Source: Paenibacillus sp. FSL R10-2734
Lineage (GTDB): Bacteria; Bacillota; Bacilli; Paenibacillales; Paenibacillaceae
Direction of reading: 5' to 3'
DNA: 64,000 bases
NCBI RefSeq assembly: GCF_037963865.1
Contig: NZ_CP150170.1
Span: 2,480,001 to 2,544,000 of the forward strand
Shown here: positions 17,561 through 25,166 of the stretch, in pieces
Position numbering within the stretch: position 1 is the stretch's first letter
Layout: every line of letters begins with the position of its first letter
Position numbers and translations under genes: made by a program
The notes under the pieces: model-generated
Told to the model about the DNA's origin: nothing
Databases searched by the model: none
What the model saw: the letters and a program-made list of their open reading frames with translations, nothing else

Positions 17561-17606
17561 TTGATTTCAAGGAAAAATATCCATGTTTATTTACGGAGGA
17601 TCAGCC

Positions 17607-18740
17607 ATGTCAGAAGAGAAACATTGCAATCATCATTTTGTGGTTTCAAGACGAGGACTACCGAGTACAAGCGTAAGACTTGCGGGTAAGGAGCCGGTGA
17701 CCGTCGCCTTTTTGGGCGGGTCCATTACAGAGGGGGCAGGTGCTTCCGAAGCGGATACGTATAGCTGGAGAGCGCTGACTGGTAAGTACCTGCAGGAGCG
17801 ATTTGTGGATCAGAAATTCCGCTTTATCAATGCGGGAGTAGGTGGAACAAACTCCACGCTGGGCGCCCATCGATTACAGGCACATGTTCTGGGGCAGGGT
17901 AGGATTGATTTGCTATTCGTTGAATTTAGCGTCAATGACGACAGTGACCGGGAAGAATCGATTAGAGGCATGGAAGGAATTGTGCGCCAGTGCAGACGAT
18001 TGTCACCGAGCACTGACATTTGCTTCTTGTATACGGCGGCAGAGAAAAATCTGTCAGGGAGCAACCCCTTTAACATTGCCGTCCACGAAGAAGTGGCAGA
18101 GCATTATGAGCTTCCATCTGTTAATTTTGCTGCTAGAGTTTATGCGCAGACCCAGGCGGGACAAATGGAGTGGACCGAGCTGGCACCGGATGGATATCAT
18201 CCCAATGATGATGGTCATGCGCTGTATGCTTCTTTTTTACGGGAGTATTTGGAGACAGCCCTTGTTCCTGACAACACACATTTAATTTGCGAAAGCGCTT
18301 TAAGTATTTCCCCTCTGGAGGAGCAAAATTATGAATATGGTAACTTACTGGACTTCAGAGGCGCTGATCATGCAGATGGGTTCGAGCTATGCGAGCTTAC
18401 CCCTCAAGATCCGCTGATGAATTGGCGATTTGGAACGGAGCACTTATTTACAGATAGTAGAGAGGCAGTTTTTTCTTTCACAGTGACCGGACAAAACGTG
18501 GGTCTGCTGCTGCTCTACGGCCCGGATAGTGGGATATTCGAATATTCATTCAATGGCGGTCCCTTTAGTGCTGTTAACTTGTTCGATGAATGGTGTCCGC
18601 TTGCGTTTCGGCCTATTATTGCCATGTTCGGAGTCCAGAAACAACGTCAGGAATTGCAAGTAACCGTGAGAATTACAGGGGAAAAGGATGAACAGAGTAA
18701 AGGCACTAGTCTGCGTATTTTGAAGCTGCTGTACAATTGA
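17607..18740 (+). CDS. SGNH/GDSL-family hydrolase (probable carbohydrate esterase)
   Basis: The 377-residue protein has the SGNH blocks: catalytic Ser39 in FLGGSITEGAG, the block III Asn in EFSVNDD, and the Asp195-x2-His198 pair in DGYHPND. The last 130 residues form a beta-rich domain. Without a signal peptide it acts in the cytoplasm, most likely removing acetyl groups from imported oligosaccharides before glycosidase action. The ATG at 17607 follows a GGAGG box (17596-17600); an in-frame ATG at 17583 lies upstream of that box and is not used. It sits between the lipoprotein and a GH110-like gene. The deacetylase role is inferred from family and context. Confidence 0.85.
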   Translation: MSEEKHCNHHFVVSRRGLPSTSVRLAGKEPVTVAFLGGSITEGAGASEADTYSWRALTGKYLQERFVDQKFRFINAGVGGTNSTLGAHRLQAHVLGQGRIDLLFVEFSVNDDSDREESIRGMEGIVRQCRRLSPSTDICFLYTAAEKNLSGSNPFNIAVHEEVAEHYELPSVNFAARVYAQTQAGQMEWTELAPDGYHPNDDGHALYASFLREYLETALVPDNTHLICESALSISPLEEQNYEYGNLLDFRGADHADGFELCELTPQDPLMNWRFGTEHLFTDSREAVFSFTVTGQNVGLLLLYGPDSGIFEYSFNGGPFSAVNLFDEWCPLAFRPIIAMFGVQKQRQELQVTVRITGEKDEQSKGTSLRILKLLYN

Positions 18741-18810
18741 TTATTTTAGCGAAGGGGATTATACTGCCTCATATTAAGCGTTTACAATACAAAGAAAGTT
18801 GGTGTTAATC

Positions 18811-20526
18811 ATGTCTTTTGCAGAACACACCTTCGAGTCTTCTACTACAGTAATTCGCCTGACTGATTATGGTATCCTACCGGATTCCGGCTTGGATGCT
18901 CAGCCGGCCATGACGAAAGCCATTCAGGCTGCCTCCGAAATAGCTGGGCCGGTCCTGCTGGATTGTCCGAAAGGCTGCTATCATTTCTATCCGGAAGAGG
19001 CGGTCCGGGAACCCTATTACATCTCCAACACTACCAGTGAGGTGGAAAATCCTGATGTCACCAAGACTATCGGAATTCTGCTGAAGAGTCTGCACAATTT
19101 AACGCTGGAGGGCAATGACTCCCTATTTATCTTCCATGGCAAGCAGACTATGCTCCTGCTGGATAATTGCAAGAATGTGGAGATTCGCAATTTACATACC
19201 GACTATGCTCGGCCGACTGTGACAGAGATGACGATTACTGAAAGCGGTACTCATTATTTCGATGTCCAGGCTCACCCCGATTCGCATTATGAGATCAGGG
19301 ACGGCAAGCTGTTCTGGATCGGTGAGGGTTGGAGCTTCTCGGAAGGACCGATGCAGACCTATGATCCACTGCGCAATACGACTTGGCGGATGGACAACTG
19401 GTCGGAGCTGGCTGAGTCTGTTGAAGAGCTGGAGCCAATGAAGCTTCGTTTGCATTTTGATCATCAGCCCGAGGTTGTTCCTGGGCATGTCCTGCAAAGC
19501 CGTGATGGTATCCGCGATCAGGTGGGCGTCTTCATTGTGGAAAGTTCGAACATCACCTTTACAGAGGTTGGGCTACACTTCCTACACGGGCTTGGTGTTG
19601 TGGGACAGTTCAGCGACAACCTCACCTTTCAACGCATGGATATCTCACCGCGTTCGGAAACGGGGCGGACGGTTACAGGCTTTGCGGATTTCATTCATAT
19701 GTCCAGCTGCCGAGGTAAGTTGAAAGTTGCGGACAGCCGTTTTGCCGGTTCACATGATGATGTCGTTAATGTCCATGGTACCTATCTACGGATCGTGGAG
19801 CAGCTGTCGGCAAATACGGTGAAGGTTCGGTTCATGCATCACCAGACGTATGGGTTTTTGGCTTTTCATCCGGGAGATGAAATCGAATTTGTTCGTTCCG
19901 GCTCGTTGATTACCTATGCGACTAATGAAGTGGTCGAGGTGAAGCTTGTAAATCCCCGGGAACTCGTATTAACCTTGGCCCATCCGGCTCCAGAAGGCAT
20001 GGGTAGCCATGATGTGATCGAGAATGTAACCTGGACACCGGAGGTTGAGGTTGTCAATAATCACTTCGCTAGAGTCCCAAGCCGTGGTGTTCTTGTGACT
20101 ACACGGCGCAAAGTGGAAATTAGGGATAATGTTTTTGAACGGATGCAAATGAGCGCCATCCTGATTGCTTTAGATGCAGATTCTTGGTTTGAGTCCGGGA
20201 AGGTAGAGGATGTGACGATCGCTGAGAACCATTTTATCGAATGTGGGGGCATCGAGCATCCGGTGATCTTCATTTCGCCAGAGAACACAGAGGTTGAGGA
20301 GAGCGCTCCAGTTCATCAGGGAATTGTCATTAAGAACAACAGGATTGAGACTAGCGAAGCGTTGGTCCTTAGTGTTAAGAGTACTCGCGGACTAGTCTTC
20401 CGTTCTAACGAAATTGTCACCGGTGGGGAGAGCATAGGCTGTCATTCCAGTCTTGCGGATGCGATACGTTTAACCGCCTGCAGTGAGGTAGACATTCAGG
20501 ATAATTTATTAAATGAGTTAGAGTAG
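18811..20526 (+). CDS. GH110-like alpha-1,3-galactosidase (right-handed beta-helix)
   Basis: The 571-residue protein opens with the pectate-lyase-like helix start (VIRLTDYGILPDSGLDAQPA). It carries GH110-type sequences such as FYPEEAVREPYYISNT, a following GILLKSLHNLTLEG turn, and SHDDVVNVHGTYLRI. GH110 enzymes release terminal alpha-1,3-linked galactose from blood-group B or linear alpha-1,3-Gal structures. No signal peptide is seen, so it would act on imported oligosaccharide. ATG at 18811 is preferred over an in-frame TTG at 18799. A cre-like ATTAAGCGTTTACA lies 25 bases upstream. The fold is clear. The exact linkage specificity is inferred from the family. Confidence 0.78.
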   Translation: MSFAEHTFESSTTVIRLTDYGILPDSGLDAQPAMTKAIQAASEIAGPVLLDCPKGCYHFYPEEAVREPYYISNTTSEVENPDVTKTIGILLKSLHNLTLEGNDSLFIFHGKQTMLLLDNCKNVEIRNLHTDYARPTVTEMTITESGTHYFDVQAHPDSHYEIRDGKLFWIGEGWSFSEGPMQTYDPLRNTTWRMDNWSELAESVEELEPMKLRLHFDHQPEVVPGHVLQSRDGIRDQVGVFIVESSNITFTEVGLHFLHGLGVVGQFSDNLTFQRMDISPRSETGRTVTGFADFIHMSSCRGKLKVADSRFAGSHDDVVNVHGTYLRIVEQLSANTVKVRFMHHQTYGFLAFHPGDEIEFVRSGSLITYATNEVVEVKLVNPRELVLTLAHPAPEGMGSHDVIENVTWTPEVEVVNNHFARVPSRGVLVTTRRKVEIRDNVFERMQMSAILIALDADSWFESGKVEDVTIAENHFIECGGIEHPVIFISPENTEVEESAPVHQGIVIKNNRIETSEALVLSVKSTRGLVFRSNEIVTGGESIGCHSSLADAIRLTACSEVDIQDNLLNELE

Positions 20527-20531
20527 GTTGC

Positions 20532-20612
20532 GTTAGATCGCGATATGGATTGTTAGATCGATGTATAGAAAACGCTTTATCTGATCTTTATAATGAGGGC
20601 ATACTTGGGGGA
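20532..20612 (+). promoter_or_regulatory. GH95 promoter with GTTAGATCG direct repeat, cre-like box and TATAAT
   Basis: GTTAGATCG occurs at 20532-20540 and again at 20552-20560, exactly 20 bases apart. A cre-like AGAAAACGCTTTAT (20567-20580) and TATAAT (20589-20594) follow, without a recognisable -35. The 81-base block recurs at 25028-25108 with five differences. The 20-bp direct-repeat spacing next to a weak -35 is typical of AraC-type activator sites. Confidence 0.75.
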
Positions 20613-20653
20613 TTTATTATTTAATTTATGACAGATAGTGAGGGAGAGAACCA

Positions 20654-23035
20654 ATGAAACTTCAATATGACAAGCCAGCAAATGTATGGACCGAAGGGCT
20701 TCCGATTGGGAATGGCCGTCTGGGTGGTATGATCTTTGGTGGTGTGGAACAAGAGAAAGTCAGTCTGAACGAGGATACACTATGGTCGGGATTCCCGAAG
20801 GATGGGAACAATCCCGGTGCTAAGGATGCTCTACCAAAGGTTCGAAAGCTGATTCAGGAGGGCCGATATACAGAGGCGGACACCATGACTAGAGAAATGC
20901 TAGGTCCGTACACCCAATCGTATTTGCCTTTTGGAGATCTACTACTTCGCTTTGAGCATGGTGGTGTTTATCAATCTTATCAGCGGACATTAGATATTGA
21001 AAATGCAGTTCATCGGATTGAATATCGGATTGGTAATGTTACTTATACCCGCGAGATGTTCGCTTCACATCCGGATCAGTTGCTCGTACTGCGTCTGACC
21101 GCAAGTGCGCCGGGAGCTCTGAATGTACATGCTACGCTGGACAGTTTACTTCGGCACAGTCTCCGCGCGCAGGGCGATAGCTTTGTACTGTCGGGAATCG
21201 CACCTGAGCATGTAGATCCGAGTTATTTCGGGAGTGACGATCCCATCAGATACGGAGAACCTGGCAACAGCAAGGGAATGGCCTTCGAAGGACAACTCTC
21301 CGTAACGGCGGACGACGGCGAAGTTACCGTTGACGGCAGTGGAATTCATTTGCTGGGAGGGACGGCAGCAACCTTTTATTTCAGCGCGGCTACAGGCTTT
21401 AACGGGTATGACAAAATCCCGGGAGCTGAGGGAAAAGACGCTTCCGCTATTGCAGCTTCTTATTTGGCAGATGTGAACGGCAGGTCTTACGACAGCCTGC
21501 GTCAATCGCATATCACCGATTACCAATCGCTTTTCGACCGGGTGAAGCTCCAGCTGGGCAAGACGCTGGCCCCGGAGGCGATGTCCACGGAGCAGCGGAT
21601 TACGACATATGCGGCACAGGATCCTGGTCTTGTCGAGCTACTCTTTCAATATGGGCGCTATTTGATGATCGCAAGCTCGCGCCCCGGAACGCAAGCCACT
21701 AATCTGCAGGGAATATGGAATGCGGTTACCCGTCCGCCGTGGAGCAGCAACTATACACTGAACATCAATACAGAGATGAACTATTGGCCAGCTGAAATTT
21801 GTAATCTGGCAGAATGTCATGAGCCACTGCTGGATATGATCGGCAACCTAGCGAAGAAGGGTGCGGAGACTGCTCAGGTCAACTATGGCACCCGAGGCTG
21901 GGTGGCTCATCATAACACGGATCTTTGGGCACAAACAGCACCAGTGGGTGATTATGGTGACGGAGATCCAAGCTGGGCCTACTGGCCGACGAGTGGCATT
22001 TGGCTGACACAGCATCTCTGGGAGCATTATGCTTTTGGCGGAGACGAGGAATATTTGCGGACTTCAGCTTATCCTGTGATGAAGGAGGCGGCTCTGTTCG
22101 CACTGGACTGGCTTATAGACGATGGCAACGGAAGGCTTGTGACCTCTCCTTCCACTTCACCGGAGCATAAATTCCAGACAGCGGAGGGCTTAGCTGCAGT
22201 CAGCTCAGGTGCCACAATGGATATTTCGCTCATTTGGGAGCTGTTTACGAATTGTATCGCGGCTTCGGTAACACTTGGAACGGATGAGGATTTGCGCGCA
22301 GAATTGGTGAGTGCTCGAGAACGTCTATTGCCACTGCAGGTTGGTAAGTACGGACAATTGCAGGAATGGTCTATAGACTTTGAAGATGAGGATATGCATC
22401 ACAGACATACCTCACATCTGGTCGGTATCTATCCGGGCCGACAATTGTCTGAAGAAGAGACCCCTGAGCTGTTCACTGCGGCCAGAACCTCGCTTGAACG
22501 GCGCGGGGACGAGAGCACAGGCTGGAGTCTGGGCTGGCGAGTTGCCCTATGGAGTCGCTTCCGGGCTGGGAACCGCTCCCTACGTCTGCTCTCAAACATG
22601 CTGCGGCTGGTGAAGGATGGGGAGTCAGAACAGTATAGTCACGGCGGCGTTTATGCCAATCTGCTTGGCGCACATCCACCGTTCCAGATTGACGGTAACT
22701 TCGCCGCTACTGCAGGAATTGCCGAGATGCTACTGCAATCTCACCGCAGCTATCTTGAACTGCTGCCCGCACTGCCAGATGAATGGCAGCAAGGAAGTGT
22801 TACGGGCTTGCGTGCCCGTGGCGGCTTTGAGGTTAGCATTCAGTGGGATAAAGGCCAGCTCGTAGAAGCGCAGATTACCTCTTTACTAGGTAATGATTGT
22901 GTGATCCGCACAGATGCTTCGCTTATGGTGAGTAATGGTGACAACGAGATGCAATATGACCGTTCCGTAGATGGAAGGGTGAGCTTTCCTACTACTGTTG
23001 GCCAAACCTACAAGCTTGTGATAGGTGAGCAGTAA
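20654..23035 (+). CDS. GH95 family alpha-L-fucosidase or alpha-L-galactosidase (copy 1)
   Basis: The 793-residue intracellular enzyme begins with the GH95 N-terminal signature (WTEGLPIGNGRLGGMIFGG). It has the catalytic set expected for the family: N370 and N372 in NINTEMNYWPAE, E504 in STSPEHKF, and D680 in FQIDGNFA. GH95 inverting enzymes remove terminal alpha-1,2-linked L-fucose; a minority act on L-galactose. Full family length and no signal peptide indicate cytoplasmic action on imported oligosaccharide. It has its own regulated promoter (20532-20612), shared with the clan GH-D gene at 25.2 kb, and a strong terminator. Family assignment is firm. The choice between fucose and L-galactose is open. 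Confidence 0.92.
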   Translation: MKLQYDKPANVWTEGLPIGNGRLGGMIFGGVEQEKVSLNEDTLWSGFPKDGNNPGAKDALPKVRKLIQEGRYTEADTMTREMLGPYTQSYLPFGDLLLRFEHGGVYQSYQRTLDIENAVHRIEYRIGNVTYTREMFASHPDQLLVLRLTASAPGALNVHATLDSLLRHSLRAQGDSFVLSGIAPEHVDPSYFGSDDPIRYGEPGNSKGMAFEGQLSVTADDGEVTVDGSGIHLLGGTAATFYFSAATGFNGYDKIPGAEGKDASAIAASYLADVNGRSYDSLRQSHITDYQSLFDRVKLQLGKTLAPEAMSTEQRITTYAAQDPGLVELLFQYGRYLMIASSRPGTQATNLQGIWNAVTRPPWSSNYTLNINTEMNYWPAEICNLAECHEPLLDMIGNLAKKGAETAQVNYGTRGWVAHHNTDLWAQTAPVGDYGDGDPSWAYWPTSGIWLTQHLWEHYAFGGDEEYLRTSAYPVMKEAALFALDWLIDDGNGRLVTSPSTSPEHKFQTAEGLAAVSSGATMDISLIWELFTNCIAASVTLGTDEDLRAELVSARERLLPLQVGKYGQLQEWSIDFEDEDMHHRHTSHLVGIYPGRQLSEEETPELFTAARTSLERRGDESTGWSLGWRVALWSRFRAGNRSLRLLSNMLRLVKDGESEQYSHGGVYANLLGAHPPFQIDGNFAATAGIAEMLLQSHRSYLELLPALPDEWQQGSVTGLRARGGFEVSIQWDKGQLVEAQITSLLGNDCVIRTDASLMVSNGDNEMQYDRSVDGRVSFPTTVGQTYKLVIGEQ

Positions 23036-23058
23036 TAGTCAGTTTTATACGAATATGG

Positions 23059-23102
23059 ACAGCAGCAGGGACCTGAATGACAGGCTCTGCTGCTGTTTTT
23101 TT
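23059..23102 (+). terminator. Terminator after GH95 copy 1
   Basis: ACAGCAGCAG ... CTGCTGCTGT is followed by seven T residues. Confidence 0.9.
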
Positions 23103-23130
23103 GTACGAATATAATGCAGATCAACAATTA

Positions 23131-23256
23131 GGGGAAAACTCCCTGAAATTCGGAGATTTTTGCTCACAAGACTAACAATCAGGGAATTTCTCCCTGAAAT
23201 TCATCCGATCTGGTGGTGAATTTGGAATTCACTCAGTTTTTTAGGGAGGAATTCCC
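23131..23256. repeat. Cluster of GGGA-N-TCCC palindromic (REP-like) sequences
   Basis: Short palindromes lie at 23131-23143, 23182-23194 and 23244-23256 (GGGAGGAATTCCC). The first two are followed by TGAAATTC. A fourth, GGGAGGTTTTCCC, lies on the other side of the insertion element at 24802-24814. The insertion element landed inside this cluster. Confidence 0.6.
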
Positions 23257-23299
23257 TGCTATGAACGAATTAGTCAATACCCCTGTTTTCCCCTTTAAA

Positions 23300-23520
23300 C
23301 CAAAGGGTTTTCAATTCCTTGGGCACAGAGACAAAATGCGAGTCGTCGGCTGGCAATCTGCTATCCGTGGGTTGGTTACCACATATTATGCCTACGTCGA
23401 AGGAGCTTCCGCAAACTAATTTCGCACGTCAGATCTGGGATCCTGTGCATAGGGAATTCACGGATTCTCCTCGTACCTTTCTCTTTGTCTCCATGCCCCA
23501 AGAATTCAAATCTTTTGGGT
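23300..23520 (-). ncRNA. Candidate guide (bridge) RNA region of the IS110-type element
   Basis: Imperfect inverted arms at about 23308-23335 and 23484-23512 pair over roughly 22 of 26 positions (TTGGGCACAGAGACAAA against CTTTGTCTCCATGCCCCAA). They enclose about 150 bases of noncoding sequence between the transposase stop and the element end. IS110-family recombinases use a structured RNA from a noncoding end to pair target and donor DNA, and in the IS1111 subgroup it is reported downstream of the recombinase. Position and structure fit; expression and loop matches are not shown. Confidence 0.4.
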
Positions 23521-23547
23521 ATACTTTTTGTGTTTTTTTCATTTCAC

Positions 23548-24663
23548 CTACGCCATTTTCCGTTCTGCATCTACCGCTATTGACCAGATGAATCCAACTA
23601 ACTCACGACCTACCGCAGCCATAGTTAAATTTCGGTGTTTCCCACGTCTGACTAACTTTAAATACTTGCTGTGTAACCGTTCTTGGGCTTTCCACGACGT
23701 TTCATGGACATGAGCACTCTGACCCTCTAAGCGCACTGCTAAATCTCCTTTAACTGCAGGACGGTGACGGTAACTCCATGCGGACTCCACCAGTGCACGT
23801 CGCACACCGGAATTTCCGGTTTTTGTAAGACTTCCTCTTTTGGTACTTGCTCCCGATGAATACTCCCGTGGCACTAGTCCCAGGTAACTCATGAGCTGAG
23901 CCGGTGAACGAAAACGCTCAAAATTTCCAATCTCGACAACTAAAGTCATAGCCGTCAGCAGGGCAATTCCCCGCAGACCTTGCAACGCTTGAATGACAGG
24001 TGCGTATGGACAGATCTGTGCTTCTTCTCGCATTGCGGCTTCAAGTCGCTTGATTCGCTCCTCCACTTCCCGGAGCTGTTGCAGGGATTCCGCGAAAACT
24101 TTTTCTTGAGCTACATTATTAAACTTCAACATAGACAGCCATTCCCGGTACCTTTTGGTCCAACGTTTTTTCATGCCTTCTGGCTTGTGAATTTGGTGAC
24201 GCAACAGAAAATGAATGAGCCGTTGCCGAACCCGATGTAAGTCCTGCCTAGCATCTTCTCGTGCACGAATGAGATCTCTTAAGGCTTCGAGTTCAGGAGT
24301 CGGCACATGGATCGCAGTCAATTCTCCTGCGCGGTGCAGTTGAGCCAGTTTTTCAGCATCCCGTCGATCGGTTTTTATAGCATCGCCGGGACGCTGTGGC
24401 ATACGCGAAGGTGCGATTACCACGCAGGAAATCCCCATTTTCGTCAGCCAGCGATATAAGTCGTACCCCGTAGGCCCGGCTTCATAGCAGACCTCCAGTG
24501 TAATCCCTGTACCTTTGATTTTCCGAATCATTCGAGCCACAGCATCTGGGGTATGAGATATGGCTCCATAATATCGTGCGGGTTCTCGACCCTCATCTGC
24601 AATCGCCACCGCAATTTTTTCTTTTGATACATCCAAACCTACGTATTTTATGGTATTCTTCAT
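23548..24663 (-). CDS. IS110-family transposase (DEDD/serine recombinase)
   Basis: The 371-residue protein has the RuvC-like DEDD domain: D11 in VGLDVSKEK, Glu in CYEAGPTGYDLYRWL, and the DRRDAEKLA motif. A coiled middle region follows, then the C-terminal Tnp_20 domain with the conserved serine region (SYLGLVPREYSSGASTKRG). Length and motifs are complete, so the copy looks intact. A good ribosome site (AAAGGAGC) precedes the ATG at 24663. It cuts and recombines the element's circular form with target DNA. It lies opposite to the surrounding sugar genes, between the GH95 terminator and the next promoter, and interrupts neither gene. Confidence 0.93.
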   Translation of the reverse strand: MKNTIKYVGLDVSKEKIAVAIADEGREPARYYGAISHTPDAVARMIRKIKGTGITLEVCYEAGPTGYDLYRWLTKMGISCVVIAPSRMPQRPGDAIKTDRRDAEKLAQLHRAGELTAIHVPTPELEALRDLIRAREDARQDLHRVRQRLIHFLLRHQIHKPEGMKKRWTKRYREWLSMLKFNNVAQEKVFAESLQQLREVEERIKRLEAAMREEAQICPYAPVIQALQGLRGIALLTAMTLVVEIGNFERFRSPAQLMSYLGLVPREYSSGASTKRGSLTKTGNSGVRRALVESAWSYRHRPAVKGDLAVRLEGQSAHVHETSWKAQERLHSKYLKLVRRGKHRNLTMAAVGRELVGFIWSIAVDAERKMA

Positions 24664-24789
24664 ATTAACAGCTCCTTTCGCATGTAGCTCTGAAATGGTT
24701 GTCCTTCAACTTCCATTTTAACCTACGGTGTGCGAACAGGGGCTGCCTTTCGTTCATCATAACTAATTACATTGGAATATAGTGTTTTC

Positions 24790-25027
24790 TGGCTTTTTTT
24801 AGGGAGGTTTTCCCTAATCTATCTCTTCTAGCTGCCCGAGGATTCATGGACCTACAGCAGCAACGTAAATACGTGGAGCTGTCATGTACGACAACTGAAA
24901 ACACTGTGAGTAAGGTGAAAACGGAGTGTGGATTCGAAATTGTTGAGTATGAGCAGTATTTTATGTACAGCCTCTTCTTCTTGTCATCGACATGAATACT
25001 AAGGGGATTTGGGTTTGTGCTAGATGT
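24790..25027. other. Noncoding interval right of the insertion element
   Basis: It contains one GGGAGGTTTTCCC palindrome (24802-24814), then about 200 bases in which I see no gene, terminator or recognisable RNA, up to the shared promoter block at 25028. Confidence 0.5.
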
Positions 25028-25108
25028 GTTAGATCGCGGTATGGATCGGAAGATCGTTGTATAGAAAACGCTTTATCTGATCTTTATAATGAGGGCATAC
25101 TTGGGGGA
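25028..25108 (+). promoter_or_regulatory. Second copy of the 81-base promoter block
   Basis: It matches 20532-20612 at 76 of 81 positions. The first repeat is GTTAGATCG (25028-25036); the second, 20 bases on, is GGAAGATCG (25048-25056). A cre-like box lies at 25063-25076 and TATAAT at 25085-25090. Identity stops abruptly after GGGGGA, so only the control region is shared. It drives the clan GH-D gene at 25167. Confidence 0.75.
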
Positions 25109-25166
25109 CACAGGTACAGAGCCTACCGCCTTCAAGGTCCAAAACGCAGTAACAAGGAGGCAAATC

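Larger units (their letters stand above)
23258..24762 (-). mobile_element. IS110-family element, IS1111-like (approximate ends)
   Basis: A full transposase gene is flanked by a 9-bp inverted pair, ATGAACGAA at 23261-23269 and TTCGTTCAT at 24749-24757. These lie close to the inferred ends, as the subterminal inverted repeats of the IS1111 subgroup do. The noncoding part is long on the 3' side of the transposase (about 290 bases) and short on the 5' side (about 95). No target duplication is evident, as is normal for this family. The left end abuts a REP-like palindrome. The exact ends are inferred. Confidence 0.75.

Noticed and set aside
17583..17606. Upstream ATG for the SGNH hydrolase
   Set aside because: It lies before the GGAGG ribosome site that clearly serves ATG 17607.
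18286..18300. CGAAAGCGCTTTAA as a cre
   Set aside because: It is a good palindrome but sits in the middle of the SGNH coding sequence, far from a start; it may be chance.
23213..23419. A 68-codon frame left of the transposase
   Set aside because: It spans the element's end and noncoding region and crosses the REP palindrome; no family resemblance.
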